From Gammaproteobacteria bacterium (GTDB lineage: Bacteria; Pseudomonadota; Gammaproteobacteria; Pseudomonadales; UBA7434): 22,882 nucleotides of DNA. The translations under genes were made by a program, and so were the position numbers. Under the pieces are notes generated by a model, which saw only the letters and a program-made list of their open reading frames with translations, ran no database searches and was not told where the DNA came from. The DNA lies in NCBI GenBank assembly GCA_024280785.1, contig JAJRPK010000091.1:1-22882 (forward strand). The letters are read 5' to 3'. Every line of letters begins with the position of its first letter. The stretch's first letter is position 1. Positions 1-6,774 of the stretch are shown here, in pieces.

Positions 1-1
1 A

Positions 2-1435
2 AAGAATACCGGTGGTCTCGCTACTTATTTCGCCAAAGTTTGGGCCAGTAAAAGTTACATGCAGTTGCGTGAGAATAGTAAGAAAGTCTTGTCAAAGATT
101 CCACCCGCGTGGGAACTCGCCAGACGCACAGAAGAACACATGAAAGGTATGGTGGCACCGGGTACTTTATTCGAAGAGTTAGGTTTTAATTATATCGGAC
201 CAATCGACGGGCACGACCTACCCTCTTTAGTCTCTACGTTACGCAACATGCTTATAATGCAGGGGCCACGACTACTCCACATCACTACTACAAAAGGCAA
301 GGGCTTTGCTCCTGCCGAAGCCGACCCCGTCGGCTACCACGCGATCAATAAAATTGAAAAACCCGCGCCCAGCAAACCCTCTTTATTGTCTGCCGCGCAG
401 GCAAAGCAAAAGACGGTCCATTCAGCATCCATAACTGATGACTCAAATAGTTCTACCGCACAAAAAGAAGTAAAACCTGTTAGCAAAAAGAAATACCAAG
501 CTATTTTTGGCGATTGGCTTTGCGATATGGCCACTGCTGATGAGCGTTTGATTGGCATTACACCCGCCATGTGCGAAGGTTCTGGCATGGTCGACTTTGC
601 CGCTCGATTTCCCGAACGCTACCACGACGTTGCCATTGCCGAACAACACGCAGTGACCTTTGCCGCTGGCTTGGCTGCCGCAGGGAAAAAACCGGTAGTC
701 GCTATATATTCCACCTTTTTACAACGTGGCTACGACCAACTTGTCCATGACGTAGCGCTACAAAATCTCGACGTTACCTTTGGTCTCGATCGAGCGGGTC
801 TGGTCGGAGAAGACGGCCCCTCTCACGCAGGAAGTTTTGATTTATCATTTTTACGCAGCATTCCCAACATGGTGGTTATCGCCCCGTCAGATGAAAACGA
901 AGCTCGGCAATTATTGTACACCGCCTATCAATATAAAGGCCCTGCTGCTGTGCGTTACCCACGTGGGACTGGGCCCGGTGTAGAGATCCAACAAACCATG
1001 ACTGAATTACCGATTGGCCGTGGCGTCGTGCGTCGCGAAGGTAGCTCTGTTGCCATACTTAATTTCGGCACACTATTACCGGCTGCGCTAGCGGTCGCCG
1101 ACAAACTAAACTTAACCGTTGCCGATATGCGCTTTGTCAAACCTATTGACGAAGCACTCATCGACACTCTTGCGTCCAGCCACGATTTAATCGTTACGCT
1201 AGAAGAAAATGCTATTCATGGTGGAGCCGGAAGTGCCGTTTGTGAACAACTCAATAAATCTGCTTGCACGGTTCCAGTGCTTCAGTTAGGTCTCCCTGAT
1301 CGATTTGTCGAGCATGCTCAACACAAAGAACAGTTAGCCCAATGTGGCCTTGATCAAGCGGGAATAGAAGTGGCAATTAGCCAGCGGCTAGAAATTATTT
1401 TCGGCAAAGAGTCGGCGAATCAAATTAAAGCTTAA
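2..1435 (+). CDS. dxs: 1-deoxy-D-xylulose-5-phosphate synthase, 5' end missing
   Basis: Dxs is the thiamine-diphosphate enzyme that condenses pyruvate with glyceraldehyde 3-phosphate, the first step of the MEP isoprenoid pathway, and it also feeds thiamine and pyridoxal synthesis. The reading frame is open from base 2, so the window cuts the gene. The residues before the first in-frame ATG (base 59) already look like Dxs, so that ATG is not the start. Visible landmarks are RTEEHMKGMV and GTLFEELGFNYIGPIDGHD in the first half. The transketolase pyrimidine-binding domain follows, with DVAIAEQHAVTFAAG carrying the catalytic Glu, then VAIYSTFLQRGYDQ and DRAGLVGEDGPSHAGSFD, and the C-terminal domain with VDMRFVKP-like and EENAIHGGAGSAV segments. 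The linker between the two halves is longer than in E. coli and rich in Ser, Lys and Ala. The C-terminus reads closest to pseudomonad Dxs. It converges on ribA, and I see no clear intrinsic terminator between them, only AT-rich sequence. Confidence 0.97.
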   Translation, partial: KNTGGLATYFAKVWASKSYMQLRENSKKVLSKIPPAWELARRTEEHMKGMVAPGTLFEELGFNYIGPIDGHDLPSLVSTLRNMLIMQGPRLLHITTTKGKGFAPAEADPVGYHAINKIEKPAPSKPSLLSAAQAKQKTVHSASITDDSNSSTAQKEVKPVSKKKYQAIFGDWLCDMATADERLIGITPAMCEGSGMVDFAARFPERYHDVAIAEQHAVTFAAGLAAAGKKPVVAIYSTFLQRGYDQLVHDVALQNLDVTFGLDRAGLVGEDGPSHAGSFDLSFLRSIPNMVVIAPSDENEARQLLYTAYQYKGPAAVRYPRGTGPGVEIQQTMTELPIGRGVVRREGSSVAILNFGTLLPAALAVADKLNLTVADMRFVKPIDEALIDTLASSHDLIVTLEENAIHGGAGSAVCEQLNKSACTVPVLQLGLPDRFVEHAQHKEQLAQCGLDQAGIEVAISQRLEIIFGKESANQIKA

Positions 1436-1516
1436 AATTTTATAGTATTGCCATCAACTGAAATAGTCATTTAGCTGTGCTGCAACAACTCATTTCTTTC
1501 ATTTAATTTAATTTAA

Positions 1517-2107
1517 TTATTCTTGTAATATATGGCCCAACTTACCCGCTTTAGTCGCTAAGTACTTTTCGTTGTGCCGATTCTGGCCAGTGACAATGGC
1601 AATACGTTCAACTACATCAAAACCTAAAGCTTCTAACGCAGCGACCTTATCGGGATTATTCGTCATTAAGCGCAAACGCTTAGCGCCAAAATGATCGAAC
1701 ATATCCTTGCACATCGAATAATCACGTAAGTCTGCACCGAAACCTAAATGTTCGTTGGCTTCAACAGTGTCAGCGCCTGCATCCTGTAATTTATAGGCTC
1801 TCACCTTGTTCAACAAACCAATCCCTCGCCCCTCTTGCTTCAGGTAGCACAGGATCCCGCGACCTTCTTTAGCGATGGCTTCTAAACTGAATTTTAATTG
1901 TGCTCCACAATCGCAGCGCGCACTAAACAATGCGTCCCCCGTCAGGCACTCTGAATGCACCCTGGTCAATACGGGCTGATCGGTACTCAAGTCGCCCATG
2001 GAAAGGGCAATATGTTCTTTGTCGTTTTGGATATCCTCAAAACCGTGCATGCGAAACTCGCCCCATCGAGTGGGCAACTTGCAAGATTCAACAAATTTGA
2101 GAGGCAA
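1517..2107 (-). CDS. ribA: GTP cyclohydrolase II
   Basis: RibA hydrolyses GTP to 2,5-diamino-6-ribosylamino-4(3H)-pyrimidinone 5'-phosphate, formate and pyrophosphate, the first committed step of riboflavin synthesis. At 196 aa it is the same length as E. coli RibA and colinear with it. The zinc ligands Cys54, Cys65 and Cys67 are present in HSECLTGDALFSARCDC, as are Tyr105, Asp126 and Arg128 at the positions of the E. coli active-site residues, and the QEGRGIGL segment. It is a stand-alone enzyme with no fused RibB domain. The start codon is TTG. It is preceded by an AGGAG Shine-Dalgarno about 7 nt upstream, and starting there aligns with the E. coli N-terminus. It is on the minus strand, convergent with dxs. 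The 209-bp gap to the upstream arsenate reductase gene contains a perfect 14-bp palindrome, and ribA probably has its own promoter there. Confidence 0.97.
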   Translation of the reverse strand: MPLKFVESCKLPTRWGEFRMHGFEDIQNDKEHIALSMGDLSTDQPVLTRVHSECLTGDALFSARCDCGAQLKFSLEAIAKEGRGILCYLKQEGRGIGLLNKVRAYKLQDAGADTVEANEHLGFGADLRDYSMCKDMFDHFGAKRLRLMTNNPDKVAALEALGFDVVERIAIVTGQNRHNEKYLATKAGKLGHILQE

Positions 2108-2240
2108 GCTGGAGCTCCTGATAAAAGGATAATATTAACGGAGCAGGATTCTACCACGACGAGGTAATTAAACGACAATCTAATCAAGTCAGTTTATCAA
2201 CATCAACTACCAAAGCTGACCGCAATATGACTGTAAGCGA

Positions 2241-2254
2241 GACCTATATAGGTC
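2241..2254. repeat. Perfect 14-bp palindrome between arsC-like gene and ribA
   Basis: The sequence GACCTATATAGGTC equals its own reverse complement. It lies about 130 bp upstream of the ribA start and 60 bp downstream of the arsenate reductase stop, both minus-strand genes. It could be an operator for ribA or a weak hairpin. On the minus strand no T-run follows it, so it is a poor intrinsic terminator for the upstream gene. Confidence 0.45.
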
Positions 2255-2316
2255 GAATGATTTTTTCGCCGTTTCTTCTAACAAAGCCCCAGCAGTTAAT
2301 TCTACCATTAACCCCG

Positions 2317-2763
2317 CTAATAACCCAAAGGCAGGGCTTCGGGTAACTGTAAGATATAGGCCTTTATTTCGTCTCTGACCCGGCGGTAATGCGCTAGCGC
2401 CTCATCCTCGCTAGAGGCCGCAGCTGCTAAGCGCGGCGGGTCATCAAAACCCTGATGGATAATACGAGTTACCGCCGGGAAAAATGGGCAATGCTCATTG
2501 GCGTGACCGCAAACACTGATAACATAGTCAAACGGTTTATCCCCTAGCTCTAATACCGTTTTACTATAGTGTGCCGATATATCGATATCAATTTCTTGCA
2601 TAACCTGCACAGCCAGTGGATTGAGCCCATACTGCTCAATACCGGCAGAGTAAGCATCAATGAGGTTCCCCCGAAGTGCGCAGCACAAGCCCTCTGCCAT
2701 TTGGCTACGGCAGGAGTTTCCCGTGCATAAAAATAGCAATTGAATTTTGTTACCCAGCAACAT
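2317..2763 (-). CDS. arsC: Arsenate reductase, thioredoxin-dependent (LMW-PTP fold)
   Basis: This predicted cytoplasmic enzyme of 148 aa reduces arsenate to arsenite through a cysteine relay recharged by thioredoxin. The P-loop CTGNSCRS (Cys13 to Arg19, a CX5R motif) is at the N-terminus. The two resolving cysteines sit in VCGHANEHCP (Cys85 and Cys92), with the spacing seen in S. aureus ArsC, and the general-acid loop GFDDP (Asp107/108) follows. The complete cysteine triad favours arsenate reductase over a plain protein tyrosine phosphatase. The start chosen is the ATG at 2763, which has GGAGG just upstream. A TTG one codon later would have better spacing. The longer frame from 2826 has no Shine-Dalgarno and adds residues the family lacks. 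No arsR or arsenite efflux gene is adjacent, and a TVP38-like gene is divergent. The C-terminal part contains an Ala-rich stretch. Confidence 0.88.
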   Translation of the reverse strand: MLLGNKIQLLFLCTGNSCRSQMAEGLCCALRGNLIDAYSAGIEQYGLNPLAVQVMQEIDIDISAHYSKTVLELGDKPFDYVISVCGHANEHCPFFPAVTRIIHQGFDDPPRLAAAASSEDEALAHYRRVRDEIKAYILQLPEALPLGY

Positions 2764-2894
2764 TAGCCTCCACGTTTGGCTCTGATTTGAAAGGTTCCGC
2801 AGATAGAAATGGAATCTTGTAACCATTTGTCACAAACATACTCAACATCATCCTTTACAATAAAAGAGTTCTACTTCAGGTAGAAAACGACTAG

Positions 2895-3023
2895 TATAAT
2901 CGGTCTAAAAGGCTAAATCTAAAACTTAATGTCTGCAAGCGAGCCACCATTTCAATAAGCACATCCTCACCCTAACTAAAGAACACCGATAACATTAGCG
3001 GCAGGATAGATTAGTTAGACCGA
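2895..3023. promoter_or_regulatory. arsC/TVP38 divergent intergenic control region
   Basis: This stretch separates two divergently transcribed genes. A consensus TATAAT is at 2895-2900 on the plus strand, but I see no good -35 at 17 bp spacing. Overlapping the last T of that box is TCGGTCTAA (2900-2908). Its exact reverse complement, TTAGACCGA, lies at 3015-3023, about 27 bp before the TVP38-like start codon. The two 9-bp arms could be paired operator half-sites or the base of a long stem. Function is inferred only. Confidence 0.35.
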
Positions 3024-3050
3024 CCATTTTGAACCATAGGGAATCACTTT

Positions 3051-3629
3051 ATGATGACCGAAGCACCTATTTCACGCTGGCAGCAGTGGCGCATGCCTTT
3101 ACTGATAGCTCTCATACTGGGCATCTACGTCTACGCTCGGCAAAGCGGTCTTTTCGCCGACACTCACCCCGAACAAATCCGCAATGCCGTACAACAATGG
3201 GGAGTCTACGGTGTAATATTTTATGTCCTTATCTTTTGTGCAGGCCAGCTCATGCATGTTCCTGGCATTATTTTTGTGATTACTGCTGGGCTGATTTATG
3301 GGCAAATTTGGGGGGTTGCGATCGCGCTGCTGGGTGCTGCTGTTGGTATGTCCGTTACCTTTATGGTCGTAAGGATTGTCGGAGGCACGCCCGTCAAAAA
3401 AACCAAACGACCTTATATAGAAAAACTGTTAGCCAAATTACACTCTCGACCCATTACCCATATTGCTCTGATCCGCTTAGTCGTTTCGACCGCCCCGTGG
3501 TTAAATTATATGCTGGCTTTATCAACGGTTCGCTTTAGAGAATACTTCGTAGGATCGATGCTTGGAATCATTTTGCCCGTCACCGGCGTCGTCTACTTTA
3601 CGGATGTGTTGATTGCGCAATTATTTTAA
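3051..3629 (+). CDS. TVP38/TMEM64 (DedA-superfamily) inner-membrane protein
   Basis: This is a 192-aa integral membrane protein of the TVP38/TMEM64/VTT group. Relatives are proposed to act in lipid scrambling or membrane homeostasis, and the substrate here is unknown. It has an N-terminal transmembrane helix around residues 13-28, a loop with a periplasmic look, and a hydrophobic segment near 50-90. The family's glycine-rich signature follows, reading VTAGLIYGQIWGVAIALLGAAVG. After a basic loop (KKTKRPYIEKL) comes the conserved IRLVVSTAPWLNYMLALS region, matching the Arg...Pro...Asn-Tyr pattern of the family, and a final helix ending at the C-terminus. The start is one of two consecutive ATG codons, with AGGGA about 11 nt upstream. 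It is divergent from the arsenate reductase gene and convergent with the flavin monooxygenase gene. No substrate can be assigned from the sequence. Confidence 0.88.
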   Translation: MMTEAPISRWQQWRMPLLIALILGIYVYARQSGLFADTHPEQIRNAVQQWGVYGVIFYVLIFCAGQLMHVPGIIFVITAGLIYGQIWGVAIALLGAAVGMSVTFMVVRIVGGTPVKKTKRPYIEKLLAKLHSRPITHIALIRLVVSTAPWLNYMLALSTVRFREYFVGSMLGIILPVTGVVYFTDVLIAQLF

Positions 3630-3658
3630 GTTCAGTCAGGCTACTCACTCAGGACACA

Positions 3659-3689
3659 AAGCTAAAAGACCTTGGTTAAGGTCTAGCTT
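3659..3689. terminator. Bipartite hairpin between convergent genes
   Basis: AAGCTA, then AAA (bulge), GACCTT, loop GGTT, AAGGTC and TAGCTT form two stacked 6-bp stems with a tetraloop. It sits in the 64-bp gap between the convergent TVP38-like and monooxygenase genes. Its placement suggests a bidirectional terminator. Neither side has a strong T-run, so it may be weak or Rho-assisted. Confidence 0.5.
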
Positions 3690-3693
3690 ACGA

Positions 3694-4710
3694 TTACAAG
3701 CGATCAACAGCAAAAACCGAATCCCTATCAATCTCTAATTTTGGCAAAACTTTATCGGCAAACAACTGTAAACTTGGCCACGATAATTCTGGCGGCATTC
3801 CGCCCATTAACGGGTGTAATGCTATAGCGCCAAGATCGCCCAAACCTTTCGCCATTTCGACACATTGGTCTGGCGTTAGAATAGAATACATCCCCGTTTC
3901 TCTTAACGCGTCGGCATTATCCGCTGCCGCGTAATAAGAATTATCCATTCCCGCCTCTTGTGCCCAACGCCCATAGCAACCTGTTTCATGCATGGCATAA
4001 GGTGCAATTTCTGCCCACGCTTTATCGGGGTCTTCACTAACATACAAAAACAAAGGCCCCTGCGCTCTTAAAATCAGTGCTGTTTTTTCTAAACGGTGGC
4101 TTTCTTCGATATAATCCATAAATGTCTCTGGTACTGCTGGCATATAACCGTCAGCTATACGCGCAGCTCTTTTTGCCGCGGCCGCTGAGCTGCCTCCCAA
4201 AATAATCTTTGGCCCGTTGCTTTGTACCGGCTTGGGCGTCACTCTCACTGACCTACCGCGAAACTCAAAAACCTCTCCGCTCCATGCTTGACGCATTGCT
4301 TGAATACTTTCTTCTACTAACGATGGCCGCTTAGATAAAGGCACGTCAAACATATCAAATTCACTGGGAATATAGCCCGCCGCTAAAACCAGCTCGACGC
4401 GGCCACCACTAATAATATCCAGTACCGCGATGTCTTCAGCGAGACGCAAAGGATCGTGAAAAGGCAAGATAATAACGGATGTCACTAAACGCATACTCTG
4501 CGTTACAGCGGCCATCGCACTCAAAGTCACTAGTGGCGACGGGCAGTAGCCATCGTCGGCACCGTGATGCTCGCAAACCATTACCGTACCGACGCCCTGC
4601 TTTTCGGCCCATTGAACTTGCTCTAGCGCACAGGCGTATAGGTCGCTATGGGTGACAGGGCTAAAGGGTGCGCAACGAAAATCGTACTTTAGAAAAACCC
4701 TATTCTTCAT
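3694..4710 (-). CDS. Luciferase-like flavin-dependent monooxygenase
   Basis: This 338-aa protein belongs to the bacterial luciferase-like (LLM class) TIM-barrel superfamily, which uses reduced FMN (or F420 in some members) to oxidise small organic molecules. Family hallmarks in order are the N-terminal barrel strand, VMVCEHHGADDGYCPSP (residues about 44-60, the typical E-H-H segment), RLVTSVIILPFHDPLRLAEDIAVLDIISGGRVELVLAAGY (about 79-117), and the flavin-side GPKIILGGSS segment, followed by a long helical C-terminal part. The substrate cannot be told from sequence. An ATG start with GAGG 5 nt upstream is well supported. It lies about 106 bp downstream of the cation antiporter gene on the same strand and could be read through from it. 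Two copies of ATGTGAAAA, 18 bp apart, lie in that gap. Confidence 0.88.
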   Translation of the reverse strand: MKNRVFLKYDFRCAPFSPVTHSDLYACALEQVQWAEKQGVGTVMVCEHHGADDGYCPSPLVTLSAMAAVTQSMRLVTSVIILPFHDPLRLAEDIAVLDIISGGRVELVLAAGYIPSEFDMFDVPLSKRPSLVEESIQAMRQAWSGEVFEFRGRSVRVTPKPVQSNGPKIILGGSSAAAAKRAARIADGYMPAVPETFMDYIEESHRLEKTALILRAQGPLFLYVSEDPDKAWAEIAPYAMHETGCYGRWAQEAGMDNSYYAAADNADALRETGMYSILTPDQCVEMAKGLGDLGAIALHPLMGGMPPELSWPSLQLFADKVLPKLEIDRDSVFAVDRL

Positions 4711-4816
4711 TGTTTCCTCGATGTGAAAAATTGTCTCAATGTGAAAATATGGATAGCTCGAACTTGAACAGGTGCATTTTATACACGGTTATTCTAGCTA
4801 ACTAATACAAGCCTGA

Positions 4817-6421
4817 CTATTTACGGCGATTGACTTCCAATTCAACATGCTCAGCAAACCCGGTGCCAGCTTCGGTATAGACATTAAACACCTCCGTTGC
4901 CCCAGCCTTTTTCAAAACCTCAACCTCATCTGGAAATTTAGCTATGGTGGAGACACGACCGGAGAAAGATATTTCCCGAAGTTGCGCCAATGCATCCAGA
5001 TTAGCCTGAAGGTTTGGCAGTGCCAGCATGACGAGTTCAAGCTTGTGGTCTTGCTCTATTTTTTCCCAAAAATCGCCATCGCTCGGATCACCGTACAAAA
5101 CATGACGCTCTTTCGATTGCAAGTCATTAACCCGCTCAATATCAAAATCGATACCCACGACCGTGTCTCCATGCAGTTCACGCATCTTGTCATGAGCACC
5201 GCTGCCCACTCTACCCATACCAAAAATAGCGATAGTCGCACCCAACAAATCCAGCACCTTGTCATCAGCCAAACGCTCTTTAGTTTGCAGCTTCAACCAA
5301 AACATTCTGAACTGTCTATAAATTTTGTCATCCCTGCTAGTCAGCACAGCGGCAATCACGAAAGAAAACGAAAGTGCTATAGCGATCACCGTCAGCCATT
5401 CAGCATCCAGCCAACCATTCGCTACGCTCATCGCCGCAACGATGAGACCAAATTCACTGAAGTTAGTCAGATTTAATGTTGCAAGCAAGGAGGTTCGTGC
5501 GCGCAGTTTGAAGCGAGTCATCAGCGTAAAAAACAAAGCCGACTTAACAAAAATAAAAGGCACCAATAGCAAGCCGATTATCAACGCTTCCAGTGACAGC
5601 TGCCCGGCTAATCCTATTGAGAGAAAAAAACCAACCAAAAATAAATCTTTGAATCCCAGCATCGATTTGGCCAACTCGTTAGCTTTGGGATGAGTCGATA
5701 TCAATACACCCATAATGAGTGCGCCCAAGTCATCTTTCACTCCACCCAATTCAAACAATTCGGCGCCACCGAGCGCCAGAACCAGCCCGTACAAAATTAG
5801 CAGTTCACCATGCCCCGTCTTTTGCAATAATTTGTGTAACAAAGGGCGTAACGGGATAAGTAGAAACAGCAACAATGCCCAAAGTGAGGGTGACTTACCG
5901 GCAGATGCGGCCAAAAAAATGACCGCAGCCAGATCCTGCATTATTAAAACGCCTATCGCGATGCGTCCGTGCAACGATCTCATTTCGCCTTTTTCTTCCA
6001 GTGATTTAACCACAAACACCGTGCTTGATAAACTCAGTGCAAAGGCGAGCACTAGCGAGAGTCTAAGATCAAGGCCCGCAAATAGCGGCACACTCAGTTG
6101 AGACAATGCGAAGATGACCAAAGTAAAGAAAACCATCACGATGGCAATATGTAAGGTGGTCACAGCCCAAACCTGCGGTCGTGCCAAGACCTTCACATTG
6201 AGTTTTAAGCCCACAGTGAACAGCAACAACGTGATACCAAGATCAGCCAGTTTCTGCAAAGTCTCACCACTGGCAATGCCCCAATAATTGAGCACAAAGC
6301 CTGTGGCCAAAAAACCAACTAACGGCGGCAAACCTACCGATCTCGAAAGGAAGCCCAGAAGAAAAGCCAGCGAGACCCAGGTTACATCACCGAGTGCTAT
6401 TGCAACCCATTCAAAATCCAT
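4817..6421 (-). CDS. KefB/KefC-type cation:proton antiporter (CPA2) with RCK/TrkA-N domain
   Basis: This inner-membrane transporter of 534 aa is predicted to exchange K+ or Na+ for protons. Residues 1-360 form about 11-12 hydrophobic helices of the Na+/H+ exchanger fold. They include LPPLVGFLATGFVLN (31-45), LSLSSTVFVVKSLEEKGE (129-146) and IMQDLAAVIF (160-169), which match Kef/YbaL-type signatures and carry the ion-site Gln-Asp. A linker of about 30 residues leads to a cytoplasmic Rossmann domain, with IAIFGMGRVGSGA (398-409) as the GxGxxG nucleotide loop and GIDFD (about 423) as the acidic ribose-binding strand end. It is shorter than E. coli KefB/KefC, with a truncated or simplified C-terminal regulatory part, and no KefF/KefG-like gene is adjacent. 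The ATG start has a GGAA about 9 nt upstream. A near-perfect 20-bp palindrome lies 34 bp upstream of the start. Confidence 0.9.
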   Translation of the reverse strand: MDFEWVAIALGDVTWVSLAFLLGFLSRSVGLPPLVGFLATGFVLNYWGIASGETLQKLADLGITLLLFTVGLKLNVKVLARPQVWAVTTLHIAIVMVFFTLVIFALSQLSVPLFAGLDLRLSLVLAFALSLSSTVFVVKSLEEKGEMRSLHGRIAIGVLIMQDLAAVIFLAASAGKSPSLWALLLFLLIPLRPLLHKLLQKTGHGELLILYGLVLALGGAELFELGGVKDDLGALIMGVLISTHPKANELAKSMLGFKDLFLVGFFLSIGLAGQLSLEALIIGLLLVPFIFVKSALFFTLMTRFKLRARTSLLATLNLTNFSEFGLIVAAMSVANGWLDAEWLTVIAIALSFSFVIAAVLTSRDDKIYRQFRMFWLKLQTKERLADDKVLDLLGATIAIFGMGRVGSGAHDKMRELHGDTVVGIDFDIERVNDLQSKERHVLYGDPSDGDFWEKIEQDHKLELVMLALPNLQANLDALAQLREISFSGRVSTIAKFPDEVEVLKKAGATEVFNVYTEAGTGFAEHVELEVNRRK

Positions 6422-6454
6422 GATTATTAATTCCGTTACCCTCTGTGAATTTAA

Positions 6455-6474
6455 ATTATGTGGATCTACATAAT
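6455..6474. promoter_or_regulatory. Near-perfect 20-bp palindrome upstream of antiporter gene
   Basis: ATTATGTGGATCTACATAAT pairs with itself at all but one position (a G/T pair flanking a central GATC). It lies 34 bp upstream of the antiporter start codon and could be an operator dimer site. The responsible regulator is unknown. Confidence 0.5.
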
Positions 6475-6549
6475 GAACGTAATACTACCTTAAGTTTAGC
6501 CTCGGTTTCTGAGTTAACGAAACGAGGGATGGGGCTGCGGGAAGGGGCT

Positions 6550-6637
6550 AAGCGAGACTACGTACGGGACGCTCGCTTTTACTTTCCGGGGTGTAGGTTG
6601 TTTTTAATAGGGTTAAAAGTAAGCGTCTACAATTTTT
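6550..6637 (+). promoter_or_regulatory. Attenuator-like alternative hairpins upstream of DUF6502-like gene
   Basis: AAGCGAG (6550-6556) is complementary to CTCGCTT (6572-6578), which runs into TTTT, as in an intrinsic terminator. The overlapping strand segment CGCTT-TT-ACTTT can instead pair with AAAGTAAGCG (6616-6625), which is followed shortly by TTTTT (6633-6637). The two pairings exclude each other. This could be a leader switch, or the end of a small RNA. Hand-folded only. Confidence 0.3.
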
Positions 6638-6753
6638 CGTGCACCTCTCAGTAGGTTCTTCTCTGCCAATCTAGCAATCCAAATATGACAATCTGTCACA
6701 AACTAAGATTGTTACTCGCAGCTTTTGATCAAATGTACTTCCATTTGTCATTT

Positions 6754-6773
6754 TTTGGGATTATATTCCCAAA
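6754..6773. promoter_or_regulatory. Inverted repeat abutting DUF6502-like start codon
   Basis: The 7-bp arms TTTGGGA and TCCCAAA, separated by 6 bp, end 1 nt before the ATG at 6775. The start has no Shine-Dalgarno, so this dyad occupies the place of the ribosome binding site. It may act as an operator or as an mRNA hairpin that masks the start. Confidence 0.4.
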
Positions 6774-6774
6774 T

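Larger units (their letters stand above)
6422..6774. promoter_or_regulatory. Structured divergent intergenic region between antiporter and DUF6502-like gene
   Basis: These 353 bp carry no convincing gene. Reading left to right, there is a near-perfect 20-bp palindrome (6455-6474), a bulged hairpin CTCG-G-TTTC/GAAACGAG around 6500-6525, and a 7-bp hairpin followed by TTTT (6550-6581). A second pairing partner for the same strand lies at 6616-6627, followed by TTTTT. Closer to the gene are TGACA-N3-TGTCA (6686-6698), TTTGATCAAA (6724-6733) and TTTGGGA-N6-TCCCAAA (6754-6773). The region presumably holds divergent promoters for both flanking genes, but I could not fix a -35/-10 pair. The centre (about 6525-6600) is visibly more G-rich than its surroundings. 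Confidence 0.5.

Noticed and set aside
3029..3538. 169-codon frame overlapping the TVP38-like gene
   Set aside because: It is rich in Cys, Trp, His and Arg, as expected of an out-of-frame reading, and overlaps a clear membrane-protein gene with a better start.
6445..6654. 69-codon plus-strand frame between the antiporter and DUF6502-like genes
   Set aside because: No Shine-Dalgarno, no recognisable family, and it runs through the palindrome and hairpin structures. It is better read as non-coding.
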